Part shown: one piece after another, positions 28,718-37,012 of the stretch
How positions within the stretch are numbered: position 1 is the first letter of the stretch
How the letters are laid out: the number at the start of each line of letters is the position of its first letter
Source of the DNA: Bacillota bacterium
Lineage (GTDB): Bacteria > Bacillota > Clostridia > Acetivibrionales > Acetivibrionaceae
Direction: 5' to 3'
NCBI GenBank assembly: GCA_023398495.1
Contig: JAEWSG010000138.1
Coordinates: forward strand, 23,421-87,420
DNA length: 64,000 bases
Made by a program: the position numbers and the translations under genes
The notes under the pieces: model-generated
What the model was told of the DNA's origin: nothing
Seen by the model: only the letters and a program-made list of their open reading frames with translations
Database searches by the model: none

Positions 28718-29509
28718 CTACACTGCAATAGATTTTCTATTACTTTCAGTTTTTACAATTTTAATCAACTTTTTGAGCCCTAATCCTTCTACTACTGGCT
28801 TAGGGTATCCCACCTCATTATTCCAGAAAGAGTCGTCATCAAAAACATCAATAACAAGCGGAAGATGTCCATCCTGACAATAAAGCACTCCACCATCCGC
28901 CAATAATGGATAAAGATATTTCAAACATGTTTTTACTGATGATGCCAAATCAACATCAATATAAATTGCTGCAATAGGCTCTTTAAAGTCAGGAAGTGTG
29001 TCTTGAAACCATCCTTTAACAAACTCACACACTTCAATACTGCCATACTCTTGAATATTGGATTTTACTTCCGGAAGTGTTCCGCAGTATTCACCCTGTG
29101 AAAAAGTAACAGGCCTTCCATAAATGTTGAATGTATGTGGCTCAGTGTGTGCTGGTATCCCTTGGAAGGAATCGAAAACTACAAATTTTCTTCCTGATAT
29201 TTTACATGCACAGCTGAATTTAGAGGTACTTCCACCCTTAAAGCAACCTGCCTCTACCACACATCCATTTACATTCTTAGGGAGTGTAAGGATGGTTGTG
29301 ATGTACGATAATATTTCCTCATGTGTATGTGGACAATCAACTTCATGCGATATACGGTACAGTTTCCTTACTATCTTCATTTTCTCACTAAAGGATAGCT
29401 TGATTTCTTTGTCTTTAAGAAAACTCAATATCGCTTTGGTGTCATTTTTCTTAAATAAGTTTCGAATAGTAAATAAAATTAATCCTATAGTACTTTTACT
29501 TTTATTCAT
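28718..29509 (-). CDS. TylF/MycF-like O-methyltransferase
   Basis: First gene of the leftward biosynthetic cluster. A 263-residue SAM- and metal-dependent methyltransferase of the macrocin O-methyltransferase (TylF) family, with SAM motif VVEAGCFKGGSTSKF, the DSFQGIP segment and the acidic metal site YIDVDLASSVKTCL, plus YCQDGH. TylF relatives methylate sugar or other hydroxyls of natural products. It is preceded by a family 2 repeat and an AT-rich hairpin, which set it apart from the radical SAM gene upstream. Confidence 0.9.
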   Translation of the reverse strand: MNKSKSTIGLILFTIRNLFKKNDTKAILSFLKDKEIKLSFSEKMKIVRKLYRISHEVDCPHTHEEILSYITTILTLPKNVNGCVVEAGCFKGGSTSKFSCACKISGRKFVVFDSFQGIPAHTEPHTFNIYGRPVTFSQGEYCGTLPEVKSNIQEYGSIEVCEFVKGWFQDTLPDFKEPIAAIYIDVDLASSVKTCLKYLYPLLADGGVLYCQDGHLPLVIDVFDDDSFWNNEVGYPKPVVEGLGLKKLIKIVKTESNRKSIAV

Positions 29510-29572
29510 ATTTGTATTTCCTTCTCTTCAATATGATAGTGTAGACTCAATAAACTTTTATACAATTCTTCC

Positions 29573-29600
29573 AAAAAGTTTGTTTATTAACAAACTTTTT
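29573..29600 (-). terminator. AT-rich hairpin between the radical SAM gene and the cluster
   Basis: Perfect 12-bp inverted repeat AAAAAGTTTGTT / AACAAACTTTTT with a 4-nt loop, followed by T-rich DNA in either direction. It lies 130 bp after the radical SAM stop and 60 bp before the TylF gene. It fits a terminator for leftward transcription, although most pairs are A-T. Confidence 0.55.
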
Positions 29601-29630
29601 AGAAGATATTATTATTCTTGTAATCAATAT

Positions 29631-29723
29631 AAATCGTGAAAATGATTTTAAAAGGATAATTGAATTTTCACAATAATAAATCAAGGAAATTGAAACGCGA
29701 TGTAAAATCTTTATCGCGTTCAA
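29631..29723 (+). repeat. Family 2 double-hairpin repeat, full copy
   Basis: Begins AATCGTGAAAATGATTTT and ends TTATCGCGTTCAA. The left hairpin pairs GTGAAAAT with ATTTTCAC; the right pairs TTGAA-CGCGAT with ATCGCGTTCAA. A near-identical inverted copy lies at 50160-50250 and a partial one at 12541. It has no coding capacity. Confidence 0.75.
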
Positions 29724-29728
29724 TATAA

Positions 29729-30877
29729 TTACTCATTTACATACTTTCTCTGATTTGGATCAACTCTTGTTCTTCCTGCAAAGTTCGCTTTAAAAGTATG
29801 ATACCTCTTGGCTTTTTCTTCTTCAGGAATTTGTCCATCCATCTCAGCTGCAACAGAACCTGGACGGGCAGAAAACATATGACATGCTACTGTATCAAAC
29901 GTTGCTTCATTGCAGTAATCTATGCTTTCTTGCAACTCCTCTTCCGTTTCAGTTGGAAATCCCACAATAACTGCCGAGGACAATACAAGATCCGGACAAG
30001 CAGCTCTTAATTCCTTAAGATTGTCCATAACCTTTTTCATGTCAGATTGCCTTTTCATAAGCTTTAAAACACGTTCACTTCCTGTTTGGATAGGTGTGTG
30101 GAAAGAACGTATCTTACCTTGCACGCAAAGTTCCTTTAAATCCTCAAAAGACTTCAAGAAATACCACGGGTGTACATCTTCGAGGAGAATGTCATAGTCT
30201 CCATCAATAGTCTTGAACTGTTTGAGTAATTCACTCAAATTTGAACCAAAATCCAAACCATAAGCACCTGAGCATTCCCCGAGGAAATAAAAATGCTTGT
30301 ATCCCGCTTCCAGACCGCTGTGGAATTCCTCCATAACCTTATCCAACGGCTTGCTCTTGCTTGGTCCGGCTGCTTTCCATATAGCACAATAAGCACATCT
30401 GTGATTACAACCATCCTGAATTTTTATAAAGAAGTTGTCTGTGTTTTTTAATCTGTTCGGCTCTGCAATTTCACTATAGTCAACAGTATGTTCGACGTAA
30501 TCATCCATTTTGAAATATGATTTAGCATCAAAAGTTGGCCCATCAAACTCCTTGTCCAATCTTTCCTTTGCTATCTCAAGAATACATCCTCCTACAATAA
30601 CCTTTGCATCCTTCTTTTTGTTTTCATTAATGATTTTTAATGCTTCAAAATCACCATCTTCAATTGCTTTTGAAAATCCACAAGTTGTAAGAACAATAAT
30701 GTCTGCATCCGGATGAATAACAAGGTTTTCTAGCGGATATGCATATTTATTTGTTGGATCAAGCCCCGTATCATCATTAACCAATTCATACCCATTTGCC
30801 TTAAAATAATCCCTCATTCTTTCAACTTTCAATCCTTCACGGTGACAACTTTTTTCAACTATCTGAACTTTTTTCAT
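29729..30877 (-). CDS. MiaB/RimO-like radical SAM methylthiotransferase
   Basis: A 382-residue enzyme with the methylthiotransferase N-terminal domain (Cys in EKSCHRE, TTCGF and GGCILE) and a radical SAM core whose [4Fe-4S] motif is CNHRCAYC (about residues 148-155). It stops after the radical SAM domain and lacks the C-terminal TRAM domain of MiaB and RimO (about 435 residues). Substrate recognition may therefore differ. Upstream lies a NifU-like fragment and the Flx-Hdr operon. A role on tRNA, protein or small molecule cannot be distinguished. Confidence 0.85.
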   Translation of the reverse strand: MKKVQIVEKSCHREGLKVERMRDYFKANGYELVNDDTGLDPTNKYAYPLENLVIHPDADIIVLTTCGFSKAIEDGDFEALKIINENKKKDAKVIVGGCILEIAKERLDKEFDGPTFDAKSYFKMDDYVEHTVDYSEIAEPNRLKNTDNFFIKIQDGCNHRCAYCAIWKAAGPSKSKPLDKVMEEFHSGLEAGYKHFYFLGECSGAYGLDFGSNLSELLKQFKTIDGDYDILLEDVHPWYFLKSFEDLKELCVQGKIRSFHTPIQTGSERVLKLMKRQSDMKKVMDNLKELRAACPDLVLSSAVIVGFPTETEEELQESIDYCNEATFDTVACHMFSARPGSVAAEMDGQIPEEEKAKRYHTFKANFAGRTRVDPNQRKYVNE

Positions 30878-30903
30878 TTTAACCCAGCTCCTTTAAAAAT
30901 AAA

Positions 30904-31007
30904 TTATTTATATTTAATTGAATACACAATTACTTTTAACTCAACATCATCAATTTCTCCAACATTTTTGGATTCATAAAATAGTCCATGACTTTTTCAC
31001 GATACAT
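30904..31007 (-). pseudogene. NifU/IscU-like N-terminus, frameshifted
   Basis: Behind AGGAGG (31015-31020) an ATG at 31007 opens a 23-residue frame, MYREKVMDYFMNPK plus a short tail, ending at 30936. Shifting one frame at a run of five A gives NVGEIDDVELKVIVYS and a stop at 30904. Joined, the two match the start of NifU/IscU scaffolds (MYSEKVMDHFMNPRNVGEI). A sixth A would restore the frame. Cluster-binding cysteines are absent, so at most a short peptide is made. It sits between flxA and the radical SAM gene. Confidence 0.6.
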
Positions 31008-31051
31008 ATAATTTCCTCCTTTCATAGTTTTAGTTCTGTTGCTTTGCCCTC

Positions 31052-31843
31052 TTACAAATTGATTTCATCAACTCTAAAAACTGGTCCATCCTTACATATA
31101 TGTCTATGGTCAATATTGCATCTTCCACATATGCCAACACCGCATTTCATTTTCATTTCAAGCGAAACGTACATTTGCTCCCTTACAAGCCCTTTCTTTT
31201 CAAGACTATTTACACATGCCTCAATCATTCTGTGGGGACCGCACATCACAGCTATACTGTTGCTCGGGTCAATTTCCTGTTGCTCAATAAGCTGTGTTAC
31301 AAAGCCAACTCTTCTATCTGAGCCTTCTTCGGGGTATTCGCTTATAATCTGAACATTTATTTTCTTATCCAAATCACTTAGTTCTTTTTTATATATAGCC
31401 TTGTCGTAAGAACGGATTCCGTATAGCAGCAAAATATCCTCGCTATTTTGCCTGTTATCAATCATGTCATACAACAATGACCTTATTGGTGCTAAACCAA
31501 TTCCTCCTGCTATAACAATCCTATTTTTACTTCCCCATTCTTCAACAGGGAACCCATTTCCATATGGACCCCGGTACCACACCGCATCTCCTGCTGAAAG
31601 CTCGTGAATAGCAGTTGTATTCATTCCTGTTTTCTGTATGGTTACTTCTATGCTCATGGGATTTTGTGGACTCGAGGATACGGCAAACGGCGACTCCCCT
31701 ACTCCAAGCATAGAAATCATAATAAATTGTCCTGATTTAAAACGAAAAGGTTCCTCCACCTTAATCACAAAAGTCTTGACTTCAGGTGTCTCTACTTTTA
31801 CATCTTCAATAATTGCTTTTTTTACACTTAAAAGGTCTATCAT
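31052..31843 (-). CDS. flxA: FlxA: FAD/NAD-binding oxidoreductase subunit
   Basis: Flavoprotein of 263 residues that would feed NADH electrons into the Flx-Hdr complex. Features: an FAD-binding beta-barrel (FRFKSGQFIMIS, PFAVSSSP), the NAD-binding region IVIAGGIGLAPIRSL and MCGPHRMI, and a C-terminal [2Fe-2S] cluster motif CGVGICGRCNID plus a later Cys (HICKDGPVF). It belongs to the dihydroorotate dehydrogenase B / sulfite reductase B-like family. It is the last of seven same-strand genes matching the hdrCBA-flxDCBA order known from Desulfovibrio and anaerobic Firmicutes. Confidence 0.87.
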   Translation of the reverse strand: MIDLLSVKKAIIEDVKVETPEVKTFVIKVEEPFRFKSGQFIMISMLGVGESPFAVSSSPQNPMSIEVTIQKTGMNTTAIHELSAGDAVWYRGPYGNGFPVEEWGSKNRIVIAGGIGLAPIRSLLYDMIDNRQNSEDILLLYGIRSYDKAIYKKELSDLDKKINVQIISEYPEEGSDRRVGFVTQLIEQQEIDPSNSIAVMCGPHRMIEACVNSLEKKGLVREQMYVSLEMKMKCGVGICGRCNIDHRHICKDGPVFRVDEINL

Positions 31844-31852
31844 ATTTTCCCT

Positions 31853-32824
31853 CTACTCACAATTCATTTTAGTTTCATCTATCTCTTTAAAAATGTTCAG
31901 TCCGGATGGACAATTGCTTATACACCTACCACATCCACTGCACATAACATCACCATTTTTAGTAGTGTAATACTTAAACTTATGCAAAATTCTGTTTTTC
32001 ACCCTTAAGGATTTTTCCTTTCTTGGATTTGCCCCTGAAGCCTCCTGGGTAAAATACTTACTCTGGCAGGAATCCCACACAATAGCCCTTCCTCCCTCAT
32101 TCTTAAAAACCTCATCTGTAACCGTAAAGCAGTGGCAAGTCGGACAAACATAGGAACAAATCCTGCAATTTATACATCCAAAAGCAATTTTGTGCATATG
32201 TTCATTGTCAATTCTTTCAGCATTTTCTGCTATGCTTTTGACATTTATGCTCATACTCTGTTTTCCTTTGTACATAGGTTCTGGAGGGTTTTCGACTGTT
32301 TTAAAGGAAGACTTCTCTAAAAGTTTTCTTCCCTTTTCTGTTTTAGCTGAAAGGATGTATTTACCATCCACAGGATACATGACCAAATCCATACCTTTTA
32401 CAGATAGCGGTTCAACTCCTGTTGATTCGCAAAAACAATTTTCTGAAGGTTTATCACACAAATATCCGATTACGGTCATCTTTTCCCTCAAATCCCTGAA
32501 TGATGAACTTTCGTAGAAAAGGCTTTCAAATACCTGCAAGCCTTTTATGTCACACGGACGTAATCCGAGAACTGTAAAATAAGTTTTTGTTAAAGGCAAA
32601 AAATCAGTATTCTCTGTATTCTCAAGATTAAATTTCATGTAATATTGAGTAATTGGCAGTAAAATTTCCTTTGCTGAAAAATCACTTAGTCTTGAAAGAT
32701 CAACTGTGCCATTTCTATCCAGTTTTGAATATTTCAATATATCTTTGCCTGATGGAGCATATACATCTCCCAAATCCATCAAAAAAGCAGCAAGACTATC
32801 TGGTGATTCAATTTCCCAATTCAT
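31853..32824 (-). CDS. flxB: FlxB: 4Fe-4S dicluster electron-transfer subunit
   Basis: A 323-residue iron-sulfur protein related to anaerobic sulfite reductase A and hydrogenase beta subunits (TVLGLRPCDIKGLQVFE). Two ferredoxin-type motifs lie at the C-terminus: CINCRICSYVCPTCHC and CSGCGRCISNCPSG. I place the start at ATG 32824 (GGGGGA upstream, MNWEIESPDSL) rather than 32917, which would overlap flxC by 77 bp. It should relay electrons between the FlxA flavin and the rest of the complex. Confidence 0.85.
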   Translation of the reverse strand: MNWEIESPDSLAAFLMDLGDVYAPSGKDILKYSKLDRNGTVDLSRLSDFSAKEILLPITQYYMKFNLENTENTDFLPLTKTYFTVLGLRPCDIKGLQVFESLFYESSSFRDLREKMTVIGYLCDKPSENCFCESTGVEPLSVKGMDLVMYPVDGKYILSAKTEKGRKLLEKSSFKTVENPPEPMYKGKQSMSINVKSIAENAERIDNEHMHKIAFGCINCRICSYVCPTCHCFTVTDEVFKNEGGRAIVWDSCQSKYFTQEASGANPRKEKSLRVKNRILHKFKYYTTKNGDVMCSGCGRCISNCPSGLNIFKEIDETKMNCE

Positions 32825-32840
32825 CACAGTCCCCCAATCC

Positions 32841-33677
32841 TCACTTCTGATCTTCTTTTCTATATTCTTTAAAGTCCAAATCAAGTATTTTTTTCTCTGT
32901 ATCCGTTCCTGCAACATATCCCCATGAAGTTTTCACTTGATCAAACATTTTGTAGTGTAATAAATGAAGCGGAATTCCTTGCGGACAAACTCTCGAACAT
33001 TCCCCACAAGCAATACATCTGCCTGCCAAGTGTAAAGTCCTGGCAACTATCCAATAATAATTTGAGGAAGGTTTGACACTTTTCTCAATCCAATTCGGGT
33101 CGCTTTTTTCAGAAATACATTGCTCACAATAACACATTGGGCATACTTCCCGGCATGCATAACAACGTATACACTTTTCAAACATATCTGCAAAATATTT
33201 ATTTTTTTGTTCATGAGATAAACCATCAATTCTTTGCACTTCCTCAATTAAATCGGCCGAAGTTCCGTCTTTTAGTTCTTGCTTTTCTCCAAGAAACTCA
33301 TCATATACTGGTGGAATGGTACTAAAACAGTATTTGCACTTATCTTCAATAAAATTATTTTGTGAAAACTGACCACAAGATACTCCCACTATTTTAAAAT
33401 CTTCTCTTGAAATACGTCCTTCAGCTATAAGCTGCACCAAAGCTCTTCCATCACAGCCTTTGAGTAATATTCCGATTTTTTCTTTCTTCTGACTATCAAC
33501 ATAACTCATTAGATTTTGAACACATCCTGAATCAAAATCGAGCTTACTTACATCCTCAACATCATATATACATACAGGCACAAATTTCCCATTTTCTTTT
33601 TCAGTAAACCCCAAAAAACAATCAATGTCTTTATTTTTCAGCCAATCAGCTGCAATTCCCCTCATTTTTTCAATCAT
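32841..33677 (-). CDS. flxC: FlxC: iron-sulfur subunit, FrhB-like
   Basis: A 278-residue protein with similarity to coenzyme F420 hydrogenase beta-type proteins (GILLKGCDGRALVQLIAEGRI, VGVSCGQF). It carries two [4Fe-4S] motifs, CIRCYACREVCPMCYC (about residues 168-183) and CIACGECSRVCPQG (about 226-239). It lies between flxD and flxB with spacing of only a few bases. The name rests on gene order and domain type. Confidence 0.83.
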   Translation of the reverse strand: MIEKMRGIAADWLKNKDIDCFLGFTEKENGKFVPVCIYDVEDVSKLDFDSGCVQNLMSYVDSQKKEKIGILLKGCDGRALVQLIAEGRISREDFKIVGVSCGQFSQNNFIEDKCKYCFSTIPPVYDEFLGEKQELKDGTSADLIEEVQRIDGLSHEQKNKYFADMFEKCIRCYACREVCPMCYCEQCISEKSDPNWIEKSVKPSSNYYWIVARTLHLAGRCIACGECSRVCPQGIPLHLLHYKMFDQVKTSWGYVAGTDTEKKILDLDFKEYRKEDQK

Positions 33678-33681
33678 TCAT

Positions 33682-34107
33682 TTAATCCTCCAACCTGCTT
33701 CTTTGAATGGGATTAGCCTTTTCCAGTGCTTTTATTTTGGCAATAAACTTTTCCACAGTTTCAACAAACTCATCAGCTTCTGAAGCAGAAATCCATTCAA
33801 GAGTTAAACGCTCAGGCTCCATTCCTGTAAACACCAGCAGAGACTTAACCAGCTCAAATCTGAAACGGGCATAATAATTGCCCGTGGAATAATGGCAATC
33901 ACCCAGGCGGCACCCACCAACAAAAACCCCATCTGCTCCATGTTGGAATGCCGTAATTATTAAATTGGGGTTTACCCTACCTGAACATGGAATCTTTATA
34001 AGCTTAATATTATGCGGGTACTTCTTTCTTAAAAGACCCGCAAGATCCGCAGCTGAATATGTACACCAGTTACAAACCAAACCTATGATTTTGGGTTCAA
34101 AACACAT
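33682..34107 (-). CDS. flxD: FlxD: MvhD-like [2Fe-2S] protein
   Basis: A 141-residue MvhD-like subunit that links an electron-input module to HdrA. It has VCNWCTYSAADLAGLLRKKYP, the conserved IPCSGRVNP, and GCRLGDCHYSTGNYYA. The best start is ATG 34107 (GGGAGAAGAG upstream), giving the usual family length. An upstream in-frame ATG at 34176 would run 53 bp into hdrA. It follows hdrA by 16 bp. Confidence 0.87.
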   Translation of the reverse strand: MCFEPKIIGLVCNWCTYSAADLAGLLRKKYPHNIKLIKIPCSGRVNPNLIITAFQHGADGVFVGGCRLGDCHYSTGNYYARFRFELVKSLLVFTGMEPERLTLEWISASEADEFVETVEKFIAKIKALEKANPIQRSRLED

Positions 34108-34123
34108 CTTCTCTTCTCCCTTA

Positions 34124-36079
34124 TCAATATAACGCTCCGATAATTTCATCATGTATCTGTTCATCAGTTGAACCATTTAAGCTGATTGAACCGTTAGGAC
34201 ACTGACTTGTACAATTGCCACATCCATGGCAAACCGCCTCATTAACCTGTGCTATCAGCCTACCATTTATCAGTACTTCATTAATGGCTCCATAGAAGCA
34301 AACATCTTTACAGGCAAAACAGCCTGTACATGCTGACTCCCTTACACTCGAAACCAATGGATCTTTGACTATATATTCATCTGACAATATTTCCAACGCA
34401 TTTGCTGCTGAAGCAGCTGCATGGCTTACAGTGTCAGGAATGTCCATCGCCCCTGAACATGTGCCCGCAATAAATATACCTGCTCTTGAAGTCGAAACAG
34501 GCTTCAGTTTGGGATGTAGTTCTTTATAAAAACCATATTTGTCATATTCTATTCCAAGAACTTTTGCAAGTTTTATAGCATCTGGATTTGGCAGCATGCC
34601 ACAAGCAAGCACCACCATATCAACTTCTATCCTGACGGGTTTTCCTTCAAATATATTTTCTGCTTTAACCAGAAGTTTGTCATTTACTTTCAATATATTT
34701 GACACCCTGCCCTTTATAAAATTCACACCTTCTTTTTCTCTGGCTTGGCATACAAATTCCTCATAGTTTTTCCCTCCGGCACGTAAATCGATATAAAATG
34801 AATAAATTCGAGCCTTGGGATTTTTGATTTTTGCAATTAAGATTTGTTTAGCAGTCACCATGCAACAAACTTTTGAACAGTGAGAAACTCCTTTTGCAGA
34901 GTCCCTTGAACCCACACAATGTACAAATGCAATACTCTCAGGTTCTTTACCGTCTGATGGTTTTATTAATTTACCCTCTGTTGGGCCAGATGGACTTAAA
35001 AATTTCTCAAATTGAAATCCTGTTATAACATTAAGATATCTTCCATATCCGTATTCAGTGTACTTATTGGCATCAAACAAGTCATTGCCCGTGGCTACAA
35101 TAATTGCACCCACACTTTCTTCCAAAACGTTATCCTTCTCATTATAATTTATTGCCCCAGATGAACAAACTTTACTGCAAAGCCCACACTTGCCTTTTGT
35201 CAAATACAAGCAGTTCTCTCTATCTATAGTAGGAGCTTTGGGATAGGCTTGAGGGAAAGGACTGTATATAGCAGGTCTTTCCTCGCTCCCTATATTAATA
35301 CCTGATGAAACCTTTACAGGGCATTTGATGCTGCAAAGCCCGCATCCTTTGCACTTATCAATATCCACATATCTCACCTTTTGAAGGATTTTAGCTGTAA
35401 AATTCCCCACAAATCCGGATACTTCAAAAACTTCACTGTTTGTATATATTTTTATTAACGGATGGCTTCCAGCCTCCACAAGTTTTGGAGAAAGAATACA
35501 AGCAGAACAATCCAGCGTTGGAAAAGTCTTATCCAAGTACGCCATTCTGCCTCCAATCGAAGGACTTTTCTCAACCAACAAAACTTCATGGCCGTTATTG
35601 GCAATCTTTAAAGCGGCTTCAACACCTGCAATTCCCCCACCTATCACCAGAACCTTTTTCGTAATTTCAAGTCTCGTTTCTTCCAACGGTAACAACTTTA
35701 ATACCTTTTTTATTTTCATCTGTATCAGTTCTATTGCCTTCTTTGTGGCATCTGCTTTGTCTTCTGTACACCAGGAAACCTGTTCCCTGATATTGGCAAC
35801 CTCAAACAAATATGGATTTAACCCTGCTTCTTCAATAGTTTTTCTGAATGTACCTTCATGAACTTTTGGACTACATGAGGCTATGACCACACCATTTAAC
35901 CTATATTCTTCAATCATTTTTCTTATAATTTCATTTCCTTGAGATGAGCAAATATAAATGTAATCCCGTACAACAGCCACATTTTTTAAAGTCTTAACAG
36001 CAGTTGTCACTCCTTTGATATCAACCACCCCGGATATATTTGTTCCACAATGGCAAACGAAAACTCCTATTCTCTTCAC
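34124..36079 (-). CDS. hdrA: HdrA: FAD electron-bifurcating heterodisulfide reductase subunit
   Basis: A 651-residue flavoprotein, the presumed bifurcation site of the complex. N-terminal HCGTNISG; FAD-binding VLVIGGGIAGVEAALK (about 143-158); an internal ferredoxin pair CKGCGLCSIKCP and CGLCSKVCSSG; then a C-terminal pair CTGCFACKDVC and CHGCGNCTSQCPNG. This is the standard HdrA layout. Its ATG overlaps the hdrB stop by 4 bp. The expected reaction is oxidation of NADH coupled to reduction of ferredoxin and a disulfide, by analogy with characterised Flx-Hdr. Confidence 0.92.
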   Translation of the reverse strand: MKRIGVFVCHCGTNISGVVDIKGVTTAVKTLKNVAVVRDYIYICSSQGNEIIRKMIEEYRLNGVVIASCSPKVHEGTFRKTIEEAGLNPYLFEVANIREQVSWCTEDKADATKKAIELIQMKIKKVLKLLPLEETRLEITKKVLVIGGGIAGVEAALKIANNGHEVLLVEKSPSIGGRMAYLDKTFPTLDCSACILSPKLVEAGSHPLIKIYTNSEVFEVSGFVGNFTAKILQKVRYVDIDKCKGCGLCSIKCPVKVSSGINIGSEERPAIYSPFPQAYPKAPTIDRENCLYLTKGKCGLCSKVCSSGAINYNEKDNVLEESVGAIIVATGNDLFDANKYTEYGYGRYLNVITGFQFEKFLSPSGPTEGKLIKPSDGKEPESIAFVHCVGSRDSAKGVSHCSKVCCMVTAKQILIAKIKNPKARIYSFYIDLRAGGKNYEEFVCQAREKEGVNFIKGRVSNILKVNDKLLVKAENIFEGKPVRIEVDMVVLACGMLPNPDAIKLAKVLGIEYDKYGFYKELHPKLKPVSTSRAGIFIAGTCSGAMDIPDTVSHAAASAANALEILSDEYIVKDPLVSSVRESACTGCFACKDVCFYGAINEVLINGRLIAQVNEAVCHGCGNCTSQCPNGSISLNGSTDEQIHDEIIGALY

Positions 36080-37008
36080 GGCTCTCCACCAACCTTCCTG
36101 AGTAGTTTGCCAACATCTATAACATGTGCATCAAAACCCAAGCATTGGGGATCTATACCTAAAGCCAACCCAACAATCTGAGCAATATTAACCACAGGCA
36201 TATTATAACCCTTATCCATACTCTTGCTTAGCTGGTATTGCATTCTATCAAGATTCATTAAGCAATACGGGCAAGTGACAACAACTGCATCTGCCTTTGA
36301 TTCATTTAGTGAATCCAGTTTCCTTACAGTGGTTTGGACAGCGGCATTATTATCAATATAAGTATTGCTTAATACACCACTTCCGCAGCAAGATCTGTTT
36401 TCCGAATACTCAACGTTCTCCCCACCAAGTGATTCTATTATTTCCTCCAATATAGTGGGAAAGAACGGATCATCCACAGCACTGTTTTTTGCACCATAAA
36501 GATAATGACAACCATAGTGAGTGGCAAATTTCAAACCATGCAAGGGTTTCTTAGTTTTTTCCTTGAGTTTATCTTTGAGCAAATATAAAATTTCCATCAC
36601 ATGGTTTACATTTGAGGTACCATTATATTTCCTCTGTATCTTACTAAGTTTTTCATTCACTAAATCCTTGATATCAGGGTTTTTATTTATATATGCACCA
36701 AATTCAGCAAGATTTTTAAAGCAACCGTTACACATTACCATTAGGTCTAACTTCATTTCTTCAGATATGGTAAGGTTTCTTGCTGTCATTAGAATAGTTG
36801 ATGCAACTTGTCCTATAGCTGTGAAGACTATTGCACTTCCTCCACAACAGGTCTGGTCTTCAGATTCTTCAAGAACTATTCCGAGTTCATTAAAAACAGC
36901 TTTTGTGGCACTTTCCATCCCTGGGTATTTATTCGAAATTGCACATGAACGAAAAAGCATATATCTATCATTGACTTTAATATTTTTCAATCTCTCAACA
37001 AATGGCAT
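36076..37008 (-). CDS. hdrB: HdrB: CCG-domain heterodisulfide reductase subunit
   Basis: Catalytic disulfide-reducing subunit. Two CCG domains are visible. The first has FRSC (near residue 20), CCGG and CNGC; the second has HYGCHYL, CCGSG and CPYC, the Cys patterns that bind the two noncubane [4Fe-4S] clusters. ATG 37008 has AGGGGTG upstream and starts just after the hdrC stop, so I prefer it over the ATG at 37035. The length of 310 is typical. The physiological disulfide here is unknown; in Desulfovibrio it is DsrC, which I do not see in the window. Confidence 0.9.
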   Translation of the reverse strand: MPFVERLKNIKVNDRYMLFRSCAISNKYPGMESATKAVFNELGIVLEESEDQTCCGGSAIVFTAIGQVASTILMTARNLTISEEMKLDLMVMCNGCFKNLAEFGAYINKNPDIKDLVNEKLSKIQRKYNGTSNVNHVMEILYLLKDKLKEKTKKPLHGLKFATHYGCHYLYGAKNSAVDDPFFPTILEEIIESLGGENVEYSENRSCCGSGVLSNTYIDNNAAVQTTVRKLDSLNESKADAVVVTCPYCLMNLDRMQYQLSKSMDKGYNMPVVNIAQIVGLALGIDPQCLGFDAHVIDVGKLLRKVGGEP

Positions 37009-37012
37009 ACTC

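Noticed and set aside
10251..29509. The phenazine pathway suggested by the PhzF homologue
   Set aside because: No other phz genes are present, and PhzF relatives act in many pathways.
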